In this document: piece after piece, positions 9,600-21,150 of the stretch
Position numbering within the stretch: position 1 is the stretch's first letter
Layout: every line of letters starts with the position of its first letter
Assembly (NCBI GenBank): GCA_033557685.1
Contig: JAWQRN010000672.1
Span: 1 to 27,327, forward strand
DNA length: 27,327 bases
Direction: 5' to 3'
From: Sperchopsis tessellata
Taxonomy: Eukaryota > Arthropoda > Insecta > Coleoptera > Hydrophilidae
Notes under the pieces: model-generated
Database searches by the model: none
Seen by the model: the letters and a program-made list of their open reading frames with translations, nothing else
Told to the model about the DNA's origin: nothing
Made by a program: the position numbers and the translations under genes

Positions 9600-10056
9600 G
9601 GAAGTTTACGCACTGATTTACTAAAGTATTGTTTGGCCAAAATTTCCCACAAAAAAATAGAACGAATCATCTCGTCAATTTGTATTGTTCCTTGGTCTTC
9701 TTCTTCATAGTATTCCTTTTTATATTGGAATAATCGTGATAATCACAGCTTATTCTGATCTAGTTGCTGTGGCTCTTCTCAATATATCTCTGATGATTTT
9801 TGAGTTCCCTAGATGCGTGATGTATCGTGGTTTTGGTTTTTTTGTTATTATGCCAGTCTATCATCTTGGGTATCTTCTTCCCGGTCTGATGGTCTAAAAT
9901 AATCTAGGCTGCTTGATATATAAAATTTTTATAAATTTTAAAATGGAAATTTTTCTTCAAATAGTAATTCATAGTACAAGTAGTATTTTTTCCAGCACCA
10001 AATTTTGAATGAGTCCATTTTTCCTCAACCTTCATTATTTATAACTCGACACCAAT
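9600..10056. other. No recognised content
   Basis: Nothing identified. The frame at 9685-9897 (70 codons, hydrophobic on the plus strand) and its opposite strand match no family I recognise. The stretch ends at the TA in front of the Tc1/mariner terminus. Confidence 0.4.
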
Positions 10057-10057
10057 C

Positions 10058-11620
10058 TACAGGGTGATTCATTATCTTTTGGCCCCACCCCCTTCACTCT
10101 TTCGTTAGAGCTATAAAAAAAGGTAAAAGCAAAAGTTGTAGGGTTTCATCTATATATTTTTCGAATACTACTAACAAATCATGTATAGGTCACGCGATAT
10201 AATAATAGAGGTGATATTTTTAAAATGGAGCACCTGTGTATTTTTACATTTTCTCGTAGATCCTTTTTTCCTAATTTGACATATATAAGAGTTGATAGGT
10301 CTAGCTGTAATAGTTTTTGACATATAGGGCCTTAAAAATGCTCTAAATATACATTATTTTAAAGCTTGTTACTACCAGAAGTGCAGTAGGCTTTGGCTGA
10401 TGATGTATGACAACATTGTTTCTTTATTACCATTTTGTTGTTTGACATTTTTTAGAATTATTTCATCAAAATGGTTAACATAGAAACCGAAATGTTTGAA
10501 ATATTTTCCATTCATTTAAAAAACAATGAAAATGAAACAGCTGCCAAAAGAGAGTATATAGCATTATACCCAACCAAAATCGCTCAGCTCTCAGTGAAAA
10601 CTCATTTTTGAATATTTATAGAAATTTGAGAGATACTAACAGTCTTAAAAGAAAAAGACGTATTACTAGAGCAAACAAGAATGATGTTTTTATTTACTTT
10701 GAAGGTAACTATGATATAATTTACCCATATAAAGAATAAAACTATATTTAAAAGTTTTTCTGCTCTCCTAGTTTTAACATTTATTTTAAAGCAAAGCCAC
10801 TCTGAGTAAAATCTGTATTCTGAGCCGTTTTGAGATGTTTGATCATGTTTTAGAAAATGCAGCAACTAGTTTACCTGCAGCGTCAAGTGAAACTCAAAAA
10901 AGTAATTCAAGAATTCAAAGAACGCTAAAGAAACTTGAAAATAGGCCTTACAAATTATTACCGGTTCAGGAGCTTACAGAAGATCTAAAGCGGAAATGAT
11001 TGGAATATTGCGAGTAAATGCTCCAAAGACTGGACGAAAGCCCTAACTTGTTCCATCATATCCTATGAAGAGATATATCATGGTTTTTCACAGCAGGGAT
11101 TTTTAACAGAAAAAATAGACGTTCGTGTGAGAACAAAAATCAACGAACAAGAGCAGCTGTTCCAATTAAAAAGTCAGTCTGAAAATCTATTAAATTTTGG
11201 TGTGGTATTTTCCTAAACAAAATTATAGGGTCTATATTTTTTTATTATAACTTAACACGGGAAACATATCTAGAAATGATTCTTCCAGAGGTAGGATAGC
11301 TTTTTGATCAACAATGTTCTGCTGAGGAGCTTCATCATATAATATGGCAACATGAAGCACCGCCCCCACAAAATGCTTTTTAGGTTCGGGAGCATTTAAT
11401 TGGTCAATATAACGTTTGGATTAGTAATGGCAGACCTGTTCCTGGGCCACCAAACAGCCCCGATATAACACATTTTTATGCATTTTTGTCGGGATTTTAA
11501 AAGGATAAAGTTGATAATAATGTGATAATAGTGTTGAGACTATTCAAAATAAGATGATTGTTATAAATAATGGTGGCCATTTTGAAGAATTTTTATAGTT
11601 TATAAACCCTCATGCAGTTG
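10058..11620 (+). mobile_element. Degraded Tc1/mariner-superfamily transposon with left terminus
   Basis: The left end CAGGGTGATTCATTATC (10060-10076) follows a TA dinucleotide (10058-10059), the target used by this superfamily. The transposase starts at ATG 10471 (MVNIETEMFEIFSI), with NNENETAAKREYIALYP and, after a frameshift, NLRDTNSLKRKRRITRA. That is the DUF4817-like helix-turn-helix N-terminus seen in many insect relatives. A further HTH part (SRIQRTLKKLENRPYKLL, PVQELTEDLK) lies near 10905. The catalytic domain is eroded: IIGSIFFYYNLTRETYLE near 11223, QHEAPPPQNAF near 11350 where QQDGAPPH is expected, and VPGPPNSPDIT near 11440. The C-terminus NNGGHFEEFL ends near 11597. About 150 bases near 10690-10840 look inserted. 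Right terminus not found. Confidence 0.8.
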
Positions 11621-11624
11621 CAAA

Positions 11625-11812
11625 ATGTAGTGCTACGTATTTTTCTTTTAAGACTTTTAAGACATATCTCAATTTTCTATAAGTATTCAAAAATGTGTTT
11701 TCATTGGGAACTGGGCGATTTGGTTATAATGCTATATACTCTCTTCTTGTAGCTTTTTTTATTTTTTAGATAAAGGAAAATATTTCGAACTTGTCAGCAA
11801 AATATGAATATT
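11625..11812 (-). repeat. Inverted partial copy of the 10495-10680 transposase N-terminus
   Basis: On the minus strand this stretch reads TTCGAAATATTTTCC, AGAGAGTATATAGCATTATA, ATCGCCCAGTTCCCA and TTAAAAGAAAAA. These blocks occur in the same order on the plus strand at 10496-10668 with minor differences. It is therefore a second N-terminal fragment of the same transposon family facing the first. The rest of that second copy is absent. Confidence 0.85.
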
Positions 11813-11881
11813 AGCTGAGAACTTGGTTTTCCCTTCTTCTTCCGCCATCTTCCGGAAAAGGTTAGATAATTAAAATAAAAT

Positions 11882-11968
11882 ATTGCCGTCGTAGATCATT
11901 AAAACAAAGAATTGCCGTCGTAGATCATTAAAACAAAGGATTGCCGCAGTAGAAAATTAAAACAAAAT
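11882..11968. repeat. 29-bp tandem repeat, three copies
   Basis: Units start at 11882, 11911 and 11940 with ATTGCCG and end in TTAAAACAAA. A partial, diverged unit may precede them (AGATAATTAAAATAAAA). Units one and two are nearly identical and the third is more diverged. There are no spacers, so this is a short minisatellite rather than a CRISPR array. Confidence 0.9.
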
Positions 11969-11969
11969 G

Positions 11970-12318
11970 ATTTTTTTTTGATATATTATACAATATTAGG
12001 AGAGAAATACAGATCTGTTTTTTAGGCAAATTTAATAATAGTATACTAGGTAAGTTAACTAAAATAAAAGTGTTTATTATTAACCATTTTAAAGAGTTGA
12101 TTGCTAAATAATAACTTCTATTGCTATGAAATCATAGTAGAGCGATTTCTTAAATCAATGTGTATAATATGCTGCAATTCAAAATTGAGATATAATGTAA
12201 TTTAACTCGGTATGATTGGTTATTTGAATAGTTTCTACCTAATTTCAGATACAAGTATAAATTAATGACAGTGAAGACGGACTAAGAGAAAGCTATTCGT
12301 GTCAACTGTTCCCAAGGG

Positions 12319-12368
<50 letters not shown>

Positions 12369-13470
12369 TGAGGACTTCATTCTCAGACTGGCGCCCAATT
12401 ATCACGATCTCGCCTCCGTAGTCATTGAGTTAGTTGCTGAAATATATTTACTGGCAAAAGGGCTTGGTAAGCTAATTACTTTAGAGGAAAAAATTAGGTT
12501 TCAATGTATTAAATTGCTTTGTGTTACATTTTCACAACATCTTCATAAACAAGTTAACTGATTTTTTCTACTGGTACTGTTTCAATTACAGAACTAGTAT
12601 AGATTCAAGATCTTTGATAAAGCTAAAAATAAATATAAACAAGTTAAAATAATAAAAATATGTTCCAGTTACAAGTAATATTTCTAGAAAAATGATGTCA
12701 AGAATTTTGTACGGTCGAATTAATTAAGGCTACTTATTTTAAAGATGATAAAGCACGCAATTCCGACGTACAGTTAAGAGCACGACGCAGTTATCTGTAA
12801 ATCAACAAACATAAAAGATGAAAGAAAAGGCAACATACTAACCAATATTCAATGAACATAAATTTTCATTGTTACGCTCACCTCTTCGAAGCGTCGTAAA
12901 TTTTGCCAAGTTGTTTGGTTGTACAGTGGCATAGCCAAAATAACATTACATAAAGGAGCCAGGCTATTTATTTTTTATTTTTATCAGCGGATGAGATATT
13001 TTAGGTCGTCTAGTAAATGTCACAGGAGTTTGTTGTTCAGGCGGCCAACGAAAATATTTCCCTGATCCATTTTAAATTGTTCCACTGATCTACACCGTCC
13101 TGTACAATAAATAACTCGTTAACTTTGCGTTTTCGGTTTAACAGATGCATCCATCCTTTATTTATCTACTGCATACATGTCCACTGTTTCTATTGTGGGC
13201 GTGTTATTTCATTTAGCTTAGTTTTTAACATATCACTTGAAACATGCAATTTAAACTGCCGATTTTTGATCAGATTTGTGTGTAGTGCTGTCGCGTAACT
13301 CCTAGTGCATTACGGTGCTGTAAGTAATTCTTATAAGAACAAAAATTTCAAGAACATTTACCTTCTAACCTTTAAGATATGAATGAAGTGTGAAAGAATT
13401 AAAGAAATAAGGTTCGTGACGGCAGGACACGACATAACTGACGGAACTAGCTCTCAGTTTTGTTAGGAAC
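11970..13470. other. AT-rich region, no recognised gene
   Basis: Apart from the (TA)n tract at 12320-12364 nothing is recognised. The stretch 12890-13130 is less AT-rich and has short open frames on the minus strand, but none matches a family I know. Confidence 0.4.
12320..12364. repeat. (TA)n microsatellite
   Basis: Uninterrupted alternating TA of about 45 bases. Confidence 0.98.
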
Positions 13471-13479
13471 TCAATTTGG

Positions 13480-13600
13480 GTGTTCCTTGTGTTTGCCATT
13501 AAATGAGCGTCCGGTCTGACCAAAGTAATTGGCGCCACATCCACAAAAAGTGAACAAATACCGCTAGTGGCTTCTGATATACAGTATTTATTTCACAAGC
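13480..13600 (-). mobile_element. Penelope-like element fragment, GIY-YIG motif region
   Basis: Minus-strand translation gives RYLFTFCGCGANYFGQTGRS followed by FNGKHKEHP. The segment CGCGANYFGQTGRSF aligns with the GIY-YIG core of Penelope-like elements and with the fragment at 23389-24100 (GSGSEYIGQTGRSFN). YFG stands for YIG, and a stop lies just before RYLF. Only about 40 residues are recognisable; the sequence on either side is unassigned. Confidence 0.65.
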
Positions 13601-13760
13601 TTGTTATACAAAGTAGATATGATTCGGAAGACAATGGAAAGGTTTGGAGAGAGGCTGCTGAGGTAATGCACAAAATCATAGGATTTGGCTGTTACAAAAG
13701 GAATGGGAAGGTGGTATATGATTAAGTAATGAGGTAACAAAGGTAATGGAAAATACTTCT
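13600..13760 (+). pseudogene. Possible non-LTR linker-region remnant
   Basis: A short plus-strand frame (WREAAEVMHKIIGFGCYKR near 13645, then NEVTKVMENTSKL after a frameshift) resembles the segment between endonuclease and reverse transcriptase of some non-LTR elements, where a WWNEEV-like motif is found. The match is short and could be chance. Confidence 0.22.
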
Positions 13761-15640
13761 AAACTTCCAATTAAAAGCTTTTTTTATGATAAGACTAGAC
13801 CACAGGATTCACAGGGACAATTTGCAACCTAATCGACGCTCTAAACTAGAAAATCTCATCTCAGATATTCATTACAATATCATTGCGATTTTGTAAGACC
13901 TTCCAAACCATATATTAAAAGGAAGTGTTTTTTGAGATATGAAAGTTGGGGTGTTTGGAGATAAACTGGTTAAAAAAAACACTTAACATAATTCCGGGTG
14001 GCTAGATTATAAATGAAGGTACTGCATACCTTGGTATATTATTTACTAACCAGAAACACAAATCATAATATTTTGGTAATAAAGCTGAAATAATCGCATC
14101 GTTGAGTACAGGCGGTAATAAAGCTGTCACTAAGTATATAGCTGTGTATTTACAAACTAAAATTGTAATTTATTGCAGTATTGACTGTAAAATAGAAATA
14201 GAGTGGCAAGAGTAATTTGTTATGTAAATGTACTTAAAGAAACTTTCCTCCCTCGTGTATATGTTTGTTAGTTTATAGACTGAAACATAACATAACAAGT
14301 TAGTTAACAATATAATACTTATTAATCCTATTATTCCAAAAAGATTAAAATGACACATCAAATTATAAATCCTTGTTATAACGACGTAAAAGTTTGTGTG
14401 CTTGTGATGCTACTCTAGAAGAGTTGTTGGTGGTTAGTCAAGTAATTATGTAACTGTGAGTTCGCCTCCACTACTCTCGACATAAGATTAGAGCGCTGTG
14501 GAATTTTGCTGGATCAGTTACGCGGAACTTTTGTTCGGGTGATACTTGGCGCAGTCGACCCAGATGGAACGTATTTGTATGGTATTCCTGGATCGGCGAC
14601 AGTTTGTCCGTATATTTTTCGGATAAGATAAGTGCACATACATTCTATATGTTAAAATAAGATTTATAGAAATAGCCATAGCAAACATATTCTATGAGAA
14701 TATAGTAGAAAATACTTCAGAATGAGCATTTTTAAAAACTGTTATAGTTTTGCGAACCAGGAAAAATTAAATTATATAATAAAAACGTATACGCAAGTTT
14801 ACATTCATGTGACAATATATTGTAAAATATATGCAAAATATCAGAAACATAGCGTCAAAATTTAATTTTGCAATTGACATAATTTCGCGTGGTAAATCGG
14901 ACAATATATTATTTTAATTGCTCTGTGATGCGTAAAATGCGAATGCGAATCAAATAAACTGTGAAATCGTTTGGTAGGTTCCATATCAGCTTATAGCCGT
15001 TCATGAACACTTTCAACAACTCCAATTTTCTATCTATAAACAATATGGACAATGCTAATTTCCAAATAAATAATATTCGAAAGTTTCAACAAATATAATT
15101 TGATTTAGCGTCATGTTTATTATCTAAATTAGCATATTGGTTTTAAATTACGTTATTATTAAAATGAGAAGAAAAAATTCATTAGTGTTATAAACTTTCC
15201 GAGATATTAAAAAAAAAATAAATGCTAAATTATTCAAAGGAAGGTAATTCCAATCTTATTTTACATAGTCTAGAAATTTTCCATGTAATTTAAATTTAAA
15301 CTACCTCAAATTTTGGCTCCCCCTTATTTTTTTCAAAGAAATGGTAAACCCAAAAATTGTTCAGGATTAAAACCATTTTCCCAAAATACACAAGAAAAAT
15401 TGGAAAACTACTATGAATTGCTTTTAACTGTCCAAATAAAGTTTAGTAGTTTCTTAGCTGGTCAGTGCATAGCATTATGGGTAAATCAGTAGACTCCGTA
15501 AACCCGCTGAAGGGTGACTGGAAATTGAAGTGCAGGTATTTTAGACTACATATTAACTGGTGTGAAGTGCAGATATAAATATTAAAATTGCATTACTTAG
15601 ATTGTGCTTTTATTGTGCTTATTTGTGGATCAAAATAATT
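13761..15640. other. AT-rich region, no recognised gene
   Basis: No convincing frame. A weak reverse-transcriptase-like stretch (GTAYLGILFTNQK near 14016) was considered. The only specific signal is the primer-binding-site-like sequence at 14547-14562. The segment 14650-15640 is very AT-rich and featureless. Confidence 0.4.
14547..14562 (+). other. Candidate primer-binding site of a Ty3/gypsy element
   Basis: TGGCGCAGTCGACCCA begins with TGGCGCAGTCG, the start of the tRNA primer-binding site known in several gypsy-type retrotransposons, and follows a GC-richer stretch that could be an LTR end. No gag frame follows. The nearest gypsy pol remnant starts 3.4 kb downstream on the same strand. 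Confidence 0.3.
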
Positions 15641-15955
15641 GTTCCATGGTTCCAAGACGCTGGTATCTGTTTTGTTAGGACGCATATAGTTTTTCCAGAA
15701 CTGAAGGTATCTCTTCTCCAGCAATTTTACAATGTCAGCGGTGATACCGTCCTCTCCTGGTGATATTCCACACTTGAATTTAGAGCAAGTGGAACTTCTC
15801 AGGGTAATATTGGCAGAACGTCTTCCTCGGAAGAGATGATTGTATGGTTACTTTCATCTCGCTTTAGCTCTTGGTAAAACCTTCTAAAGACTTCAAGAGC
15901 TGTCTCTCCATCATCAACTCTCTCACCGTTTTCAAATCTGAGGGCTATTATTTCG
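15640..15955 (-). mobile_element. Non-LTR retrotransposon fragment, linker and start of reverse transcriptase
   Basis: The minus strand reads LRFENGERVDDGETALEVFR and RFYQELKRDES (15945 to about 15850), the linker seen before the RT of many non-LTR elements (NGxxVDDxxEIAEVFxxFYxxL). After a frameshift it continues FKCGISPGEDGITADIVKLL and EKRYLQFWKNYM (15785 to 15680), the RT entry motif GKSPGxDGIxAEVLK. Nothing recognisable lies on either side. The clade cannot be settled from so short a piece. Confidence 0.75.
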
Positions 15956-16200
15956 GCAAACAGAAAATAATAATTGGAGAAGATTATTTCTGTATAGGAC
16001 ATGACTTTATAGTAACAAATACCCACTTCGAATATAAAGAAATACATAAAAATACCTGAGAGGAACATGCAGAGGGGAAAAGTCGATAATTGACTTTATG
16101 TTGGTAGAGACACGAAATAGGAAAACGAGAGGGGATCTGAAATAGGAAGTGATGAATGTTGTAATGTTAATACTAAACTCGACACCTAAAAGTGTAAGGA

Positions 16201-16227
16201 TATATATATATATATATATATATATAT
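16201..16227. repeat. (TA)n microsatellite
   Basis: Alternating TA of about 27 bases. Confidence 0.95.
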
Positions 16228-16494
16228 TTCTTCATATAAAAAATTTAACATTGTTCACTATTTTTCTTCTGAAAATTAGTAACACTGATTATTTTTTCCT
16301 ATTATTTTATTAAGCAGTTTGCTACCTAAAAATTTCTCTATCTCTAATATTAACTGAGATCTCCATGAAATACATAGTCCATGGTACACCTGTTGATAAA
16401 TAATTTAAATTATGTTGTTGTAGTCTGAAAGATGTAAATGTAGCCACACGAATTTAACAAAAAAATATGTTGATTTATTTCAATTAGAAGTTTC

Positions 16495-16905
16495 ACTTTT
16501 TAAAACCGTTTCACACCCAAATAAAAAACTACTTCAGAAGTTTTGCAAAATATTGCATACCAACAACTTTGACTTCTTCATCGGAAGTAAAACGCTTTAC
16601 CTTCGGATCATTTTTGAGGTTTTTGAATACTTAAAATACCGACGCAATAAGTACAGGATGTACAATATTAATACATTGACTCTATGAACACAAAAATATT
16701 AATCTTATTTTACCAGTAAGAATGTGGTTGTTTTTCTTCCAAAGCAGTGCTTAAAATTTTAATTGCATTTCCATAAGCTTCACCATTTATGGTAGACCTA
16801 TAAGTATATATGTGAAAAGCAAAACTGTTTTTACATTACAAGTGTGTTTTGGCCTTTTTTGTTGGTGAAAATACTTCATGAGCACACTGTATGGATTCTT
16901 GTTAT
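16495..16905 (-). pseudogene. Mariner-family transposase fragment with internal deletion
   Basis: The minus strand reads ESIQCAHEVFSPTKKAK near 16895-16845, RSTINGEAYGNAIKIL near 16800-16755, and then, after a gap of about 100 bases, KRFTSDEEVKVVGMQYF near 16605-16555, with FFIWV and NGFKK towards 16505. This matches three successive mariner blocks: the SPxKKKFK stretch, the INxExYCxTLxxLxxAI stretch, and the C-terminal KRFxSDEEVK stretch. The region holding the second and third catalytic aspartates is absent. It belongs to a different subgroup from the copies at 6285-7440 and 24952-25955. Confidence 0.7.
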
Positions 16906-17950
16906 GTGAAGGGGTCTTAATTTAAAGCTCCCACGGGTCAACTGGATTTTAGGACATCTTAAATTGATTGTCTACTCCATCGACAGTGAACAATATTTCA
17001 CTTCAAATTTACCAGATAATATAGGCGCAATCTGTCAAGATGTTTTTGAATGTCACACCTATTTTTATTTTTAAATTATTTGACATTGTTGTTTTAGTAG
17101 TTATATAACATATGCATGCGCTTTGGTCGGTATACATAAAACTATGTTTGCAAGTTTCTATTAAAATGTCAACTTTTTAGTTGTTATTTTTAAAGTTGAA
17201 ACAACATTCTTGTTTAACTCTTTTAAAACAGTGAAAAAAAATCTTCCACAATTTCAAAACCTTGCGCCAAAAACATTAAATATTTACACTAGTTGCATAG
17301 AACGCTTATTACATCGCAAACGAAACTGGAGAAAATATTATTAAATGAAATTGATTGTTTAAAAACGTCAAAATTTAATATTAAATTTTCCGATTTTCAC
17401 GTCATAATTGTCCTCCAACGCCGTTGATACATTTTATAACTTGTTGAATAAATAATTATTTTAGAAGCCTTACTTATCAACATTTACGTTTCATAGATTT
17501 GTTTTTCTTTGACATGCTAAAATAACTCCAATAACCTACATATACATTTTTTTTAGTTTCTAAGAGATTTAAAACGTAAATAAATATTACTTTCTTTGAA
17601 AACTGACACATAAAATAACCTTTCGAAGTCTATGTTAATATTAATTTAACGTAAATATCTGTAAGTGTTTCAAATTATATTTAGATAGTTCCAATGTAAG
17701 GCCGCACTTGCGAAGATTTTACGATTCCGAACGAAAATATTTACAAATTATAAAATATTCACTACATCAATTCTAGTAAATAAAAATACACACGATTTAT
17801 GTACAAGTTAAATATACACATTGTAGGCGGTTTTGTGTAAATAAAGCAATATTTGTTACTCTTTATGCATTTAATAGCAATGTTTCCACCTTTACACATT
17901 ACACGAAAACACATTTAAGTAATTTATATTTCTAGTTTAATTGAAGGATT
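16906..17950. other. AT-rich region, no recognised content
   Basis: No frame, repeat or terminal motif recognised on either strand. Confidence 0.5.
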
Positions 17951-17954
17951 ACAG

Positions 17955-19505
17955 TTGCGATCGGGGAAATTTAATGCCAAAATCAGGAGGAATAAATATG
18001 ATGATATTGTTATCTCGAAAAGTAAGTATGATATTCGAAATTTTCTGGAACTTTGTACATACTATCGAAGACTTGTCCCAGGATCTGCTAACATAGCTAA
18101 GAATGCAAAGCTGACGGAAGGAGCGAGAAGATTTGAATGGATAGAAGAATGCCAACAGGAATTAAAGATAATCCTTTCTAAGTCTCCAATCTCTAGTTAC
18201 CCTCGAATGGAAGGACAGTTCCTTTTGGACACTGAAGCTAGCAGCATCGGTATTGGGGCCGTTCTCTCGCAAATACAAGATGGCCAGTAAACACTGATTG
18301 GTTACTTCAGCAAGACCCTCTCAAAGCCTGAAAATGACTGTGTTATAAGAAGAGAATTTTGGCCATTGTCAAACCTATAGAGCACCATATGCACCTGTAT
18401 GGAAGGTCAGATTTCTAGGTGGTTGGAAAACCTCGAAACATATCCCTTTACTGTCGAACACCATAGAGGTAAGATCCATAATAACGCCGATGCTCTATCA
18501 AGAAGCATATTGGAGTGAAAACATTACCAAAGCTTGGAAGAAAGAACGGAGCCTCTCATATAACAGTGGAAGTGGTAGGATAGACGTATAATGAAATTGA
18601 AAGAGCACAAGACGAAGACTATGCCATACGACCAATTCTGAACAGGAAGCAGCAAGGACGACGACCAGCATGGGAAGAAGAAGCCAACCAGAGCCAAGCA
18701 GTGAAGACGTAATACGTACAGTGAAACTCTCTGAAGTTGGTAAACGGCTTATTGAAGACGACCTTGGTGAAAGAAGAGGGAACTGAAGAGACTATATAGC
18801 TGGCGCTGACTAATAAGAAGAGACAAGAAATATTAGAAAAATTAAAAAATGGAATGTCTGGAGGACATTTAGGCGTAAGAGAAAGTTCCAAAATGATTAT
18901 ATTTGGGCAACTGCCACCATGATGTCAAAGAATGGTGTCGTAGATGAACTACCTGTGCAGCAACTAATGGTCCGGGAAGAAAGAGATAGGCTCCGATGAT
19001 GCCCTTTCGACAGAATTGTTTTAGACATAGCTGGGCCGTTCCCAGAGACTGGTACTGGGAAAAATACATACTGATTTACATGGATTATTTCATTAAATGG
19101 GTTGAGGCGTATTCCCTACCGACAGTTGCAGTAGTGTTTATTATGGAGTTTTTCAGTTGATTTGGGGTGCCCCTTGAACTGAATTTCTTGGAATTCTGAC
19201 GAAGAAACTTTGAATCACCGTTGTTCCATTACACCCACAATCTCAAGCCGTGGGTAGATAGCTATCCAAAGTTGTGTCCAAACATTAAATAGATTGGGAA
19301 AAGTATATCCATCTATTCCTGATGGTCTACCGCTCAGATGTTAACGAAACGACTTACCAAACTCCAGCTGGGGTGATTTTCGGAAGATAAATGTGATTAT
19401 CTGTATACTTGATTTTTGACAGCCGGCCAGAAGGTAATCAAAGGTAATGAAAAATACCGGAAAGGCCTTTGCCCCAAGTTTCATTCAAGAAGTAGAAATT
19501 TAGTT
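17955..19505 (+). mobile_element. Ty3/gypsy retrotransposon pol remnant (RT end, RNase H, integrase)
   Basis: An open piece (17955-18290) holds the RT connection region, IRNFLELCTYYRRLVPG and ANIAKNAKLTEGARRFEW, then the start of RNase H with FLLDTEASSIGIGAVLSQIQ. After a stop, GYFSKTLSKPEND, then VEHHRGKIHNNADAL-type sequence near 18465 closes RNase H (HNNADALSRS is readable). Integrase follows: the zinc-binding region with GGHLGVR (18861-18881), CHHDVKEWC and TTCAATNGPGRKR near 18910-18990, and the first catalytic aspartate in LDIAGPFPETGTGK (19020-19062). A YFIKWVEAY stretch, RNFES near 19204 and a C-terminal YRKGLCPKFHS near 19460 complete it. The RT catalytic core, protease, gag and LTRs are not seen. 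Stops and frameshifts are frequent. Confidence 0.92.
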
Positions 19506-19510
19506 TATTT

Positions 19511-19547
19511 TTTCTTTCTTTCTTTCTTTCTTTCTTTCTTTGTTTTT

Positions 19548-19579
<32 letters not shown>
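19511..19579. repeat. (TTTC)n microsatellite
   Basis: TTTC repeats for about 70 bases with one TTGTTTTT interruption, immediately after the gypsy remnant. Confidence 0.97.
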
Positions 19580-19599
19580 AATATTTTTTCTAATATATC

Positions 19600-21150
19600 C
19601 TTGATGGGTGTCAAGGTTTTTCCCCATTTTTATTTCTTGAAGAATTCAATCGACTCCTTACTATCAGCTGAACATTCTGTCGCCTGCTTCCAGCTCTCTC
19701 CTTTGTATTTTAGAGGTTTGGTGATTGTATCGTTCCAGGTTTCCCGTGGTCTTCCTCTTGATTTCTTGCCCCAATCTCTCGCCTCCGGCACTTTTTTCTT
19801 TTAATTTTCTTCATATCCTTGTACCCGATGCTAATTTCTTCATTCTTAATTTTGTTTTTTTAGTAATGTCATTCATTACAATTAAGAACAATAATGGGCT
19901 CAAACTGTTTCTTTGTCTAACTCCTTGATTTGTTGAAAATTCTTTATTTGCAGTTCTTATGTAATTTCTAGTTTATCTGTACAATGATTTGACTACCTTT
20001 AATAACTCTCCTCTCACTCCTTTCTCATGTAGACTCTTCCATACTTCTATTATATGTACATCATTAAAAGCTATTTTTAGGTCTATAAAGCACATATATT
20101 CTTCCCTGTTGTACTCCCTAGTCTTGGGTACTATGTCCTGGTCTGAAACCACTTTGCGAATCATCCAAACTTTTTTATATCTTCTCTCTCACCTTCATCT
20201 CAAGAATCCGCTCATGTATCTTCTCAGGTACGCTGATGATTGGTAACCCTCTGAAGTTCTTATATTACTTACTATCCCCTTTCTTGATAATTGGTACTAT
20301 CACTGCCACTTCCCAGTCCTGAGGTATTATTTTACCTTTCCAGGCCTTTCTATATTCTTCTAGCAGTAATTTCTGTCCTTTTTGTCCCATGTACTTGATT
20401 ACTTCTGGACTTATACCATCATACCCGGCCGCTTTTCCAATTTTGATTTTGCTTATTACCTTGTTCAGTTTCACTCCTGTTACTGTTTCGTGATTGTCGT
20501 CATTTTCTTATCCTGCCTTCCGTACCTCTTATTTTTCCTCTTCTTCATTTGCACCTGTATCATCTACCCCTAGTAATTTTTGGAAGTACTCTTTCTATAT
20601 GTTCTTTAAGAATTTGTGTTCTGTGAGTATCTCGTCTGTTTTGTTCTTAATTTGCTAGAGTTGGCAGGTTTTTTCGCTCTTACGCATTTTATTACTTTAA
20701 AGAAGAGTTTTTGGTTTCCTCAATTATCTTCCTCCATATTCAACTTCTTCTTTAGTTTTCTTTGTTAGTTTTCCCCTCTAAAAATATTGTTTCCACAATT
20801 TTTTCATTTTTGTCAATTCTTTCATTTGTTCAATCCACTACTTTTTTTGCTGTTCTTATAATTCCTTTGAATCGGCTCCATATTTATTGCATATTCATTT
20901 AATTCTGGTTATCTTGTTTTTGCATTCTGTCTCTTCTAGCCTTTGATACTTTTCTTATTGTCTCTCCTTTCAGTCTGTAAATTTGTATTACTTCTTTTCC
21001 TTTGATTCTAGTTTATTTTCTTTGTACTGTGTTTTCTCTCTGGGTTTCCGTTATAGCTATGATCAGCATGTAGTGGTCACTTACAATCTCCACCCCCTTC
21101 TGACTCTTGCGTCTGTTACATTTTTTATATTTAGTTTATTATCGACGTTT
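19600..21150 (-). mobile_element. Degraded RTE-like non-LTR retrotransposon with internal deletion
   Basis: Read on the minus strand from 21130: an endonuclease end (DARVRRGVEI-SDHYMLIIA), a basic linker, and KSEKTCQL to LTEHKFLKNI-KEYFQKLLG near 20660-20590. The RT follows with ISKIKIGKAAGYDGISPEVI (20450-20390), KGKIIPQDWEVAVIVPIIKK and GDSK. A GFR-like stretch leads to REYNREEYMCFIDLKIAFND (20125-20060), SLHEKGVRGELLKVVKSLYR, and NQGVRQRNSLSPLLF near 19925-19885. The reading then jumps from that block to the C-terminal GRPRETWNDTI region near 19750, so the YADD catalytic box and thumb are deleted. AFND stands for the usual AFD of motif A. The 3' limit near 19600 is approximate. The clade is assigned by motif style. 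Confidence 0.85.

Noticed and set aside
9685..9897. 70-codon hydrophobic open frame, possible membrane peptide
   Set aside because: Hydrophobicity follows from T-rich sequence; neither strand matches a family I recognise.
11882..11968. Direct repeats of about 29 bp, CRISPR-like in length
   Set aside because: The units are contiguous with no spacers, in a eukaryotic context full of insect-type transposons.
13990..14165. Weak resemblance to the post-catalytic region of a reverse transcriptase (AYLGILFTNQK, then AEIIASL)
   Set aside because: Only a few residues agree, with no neighbouring RT block in the expected order.
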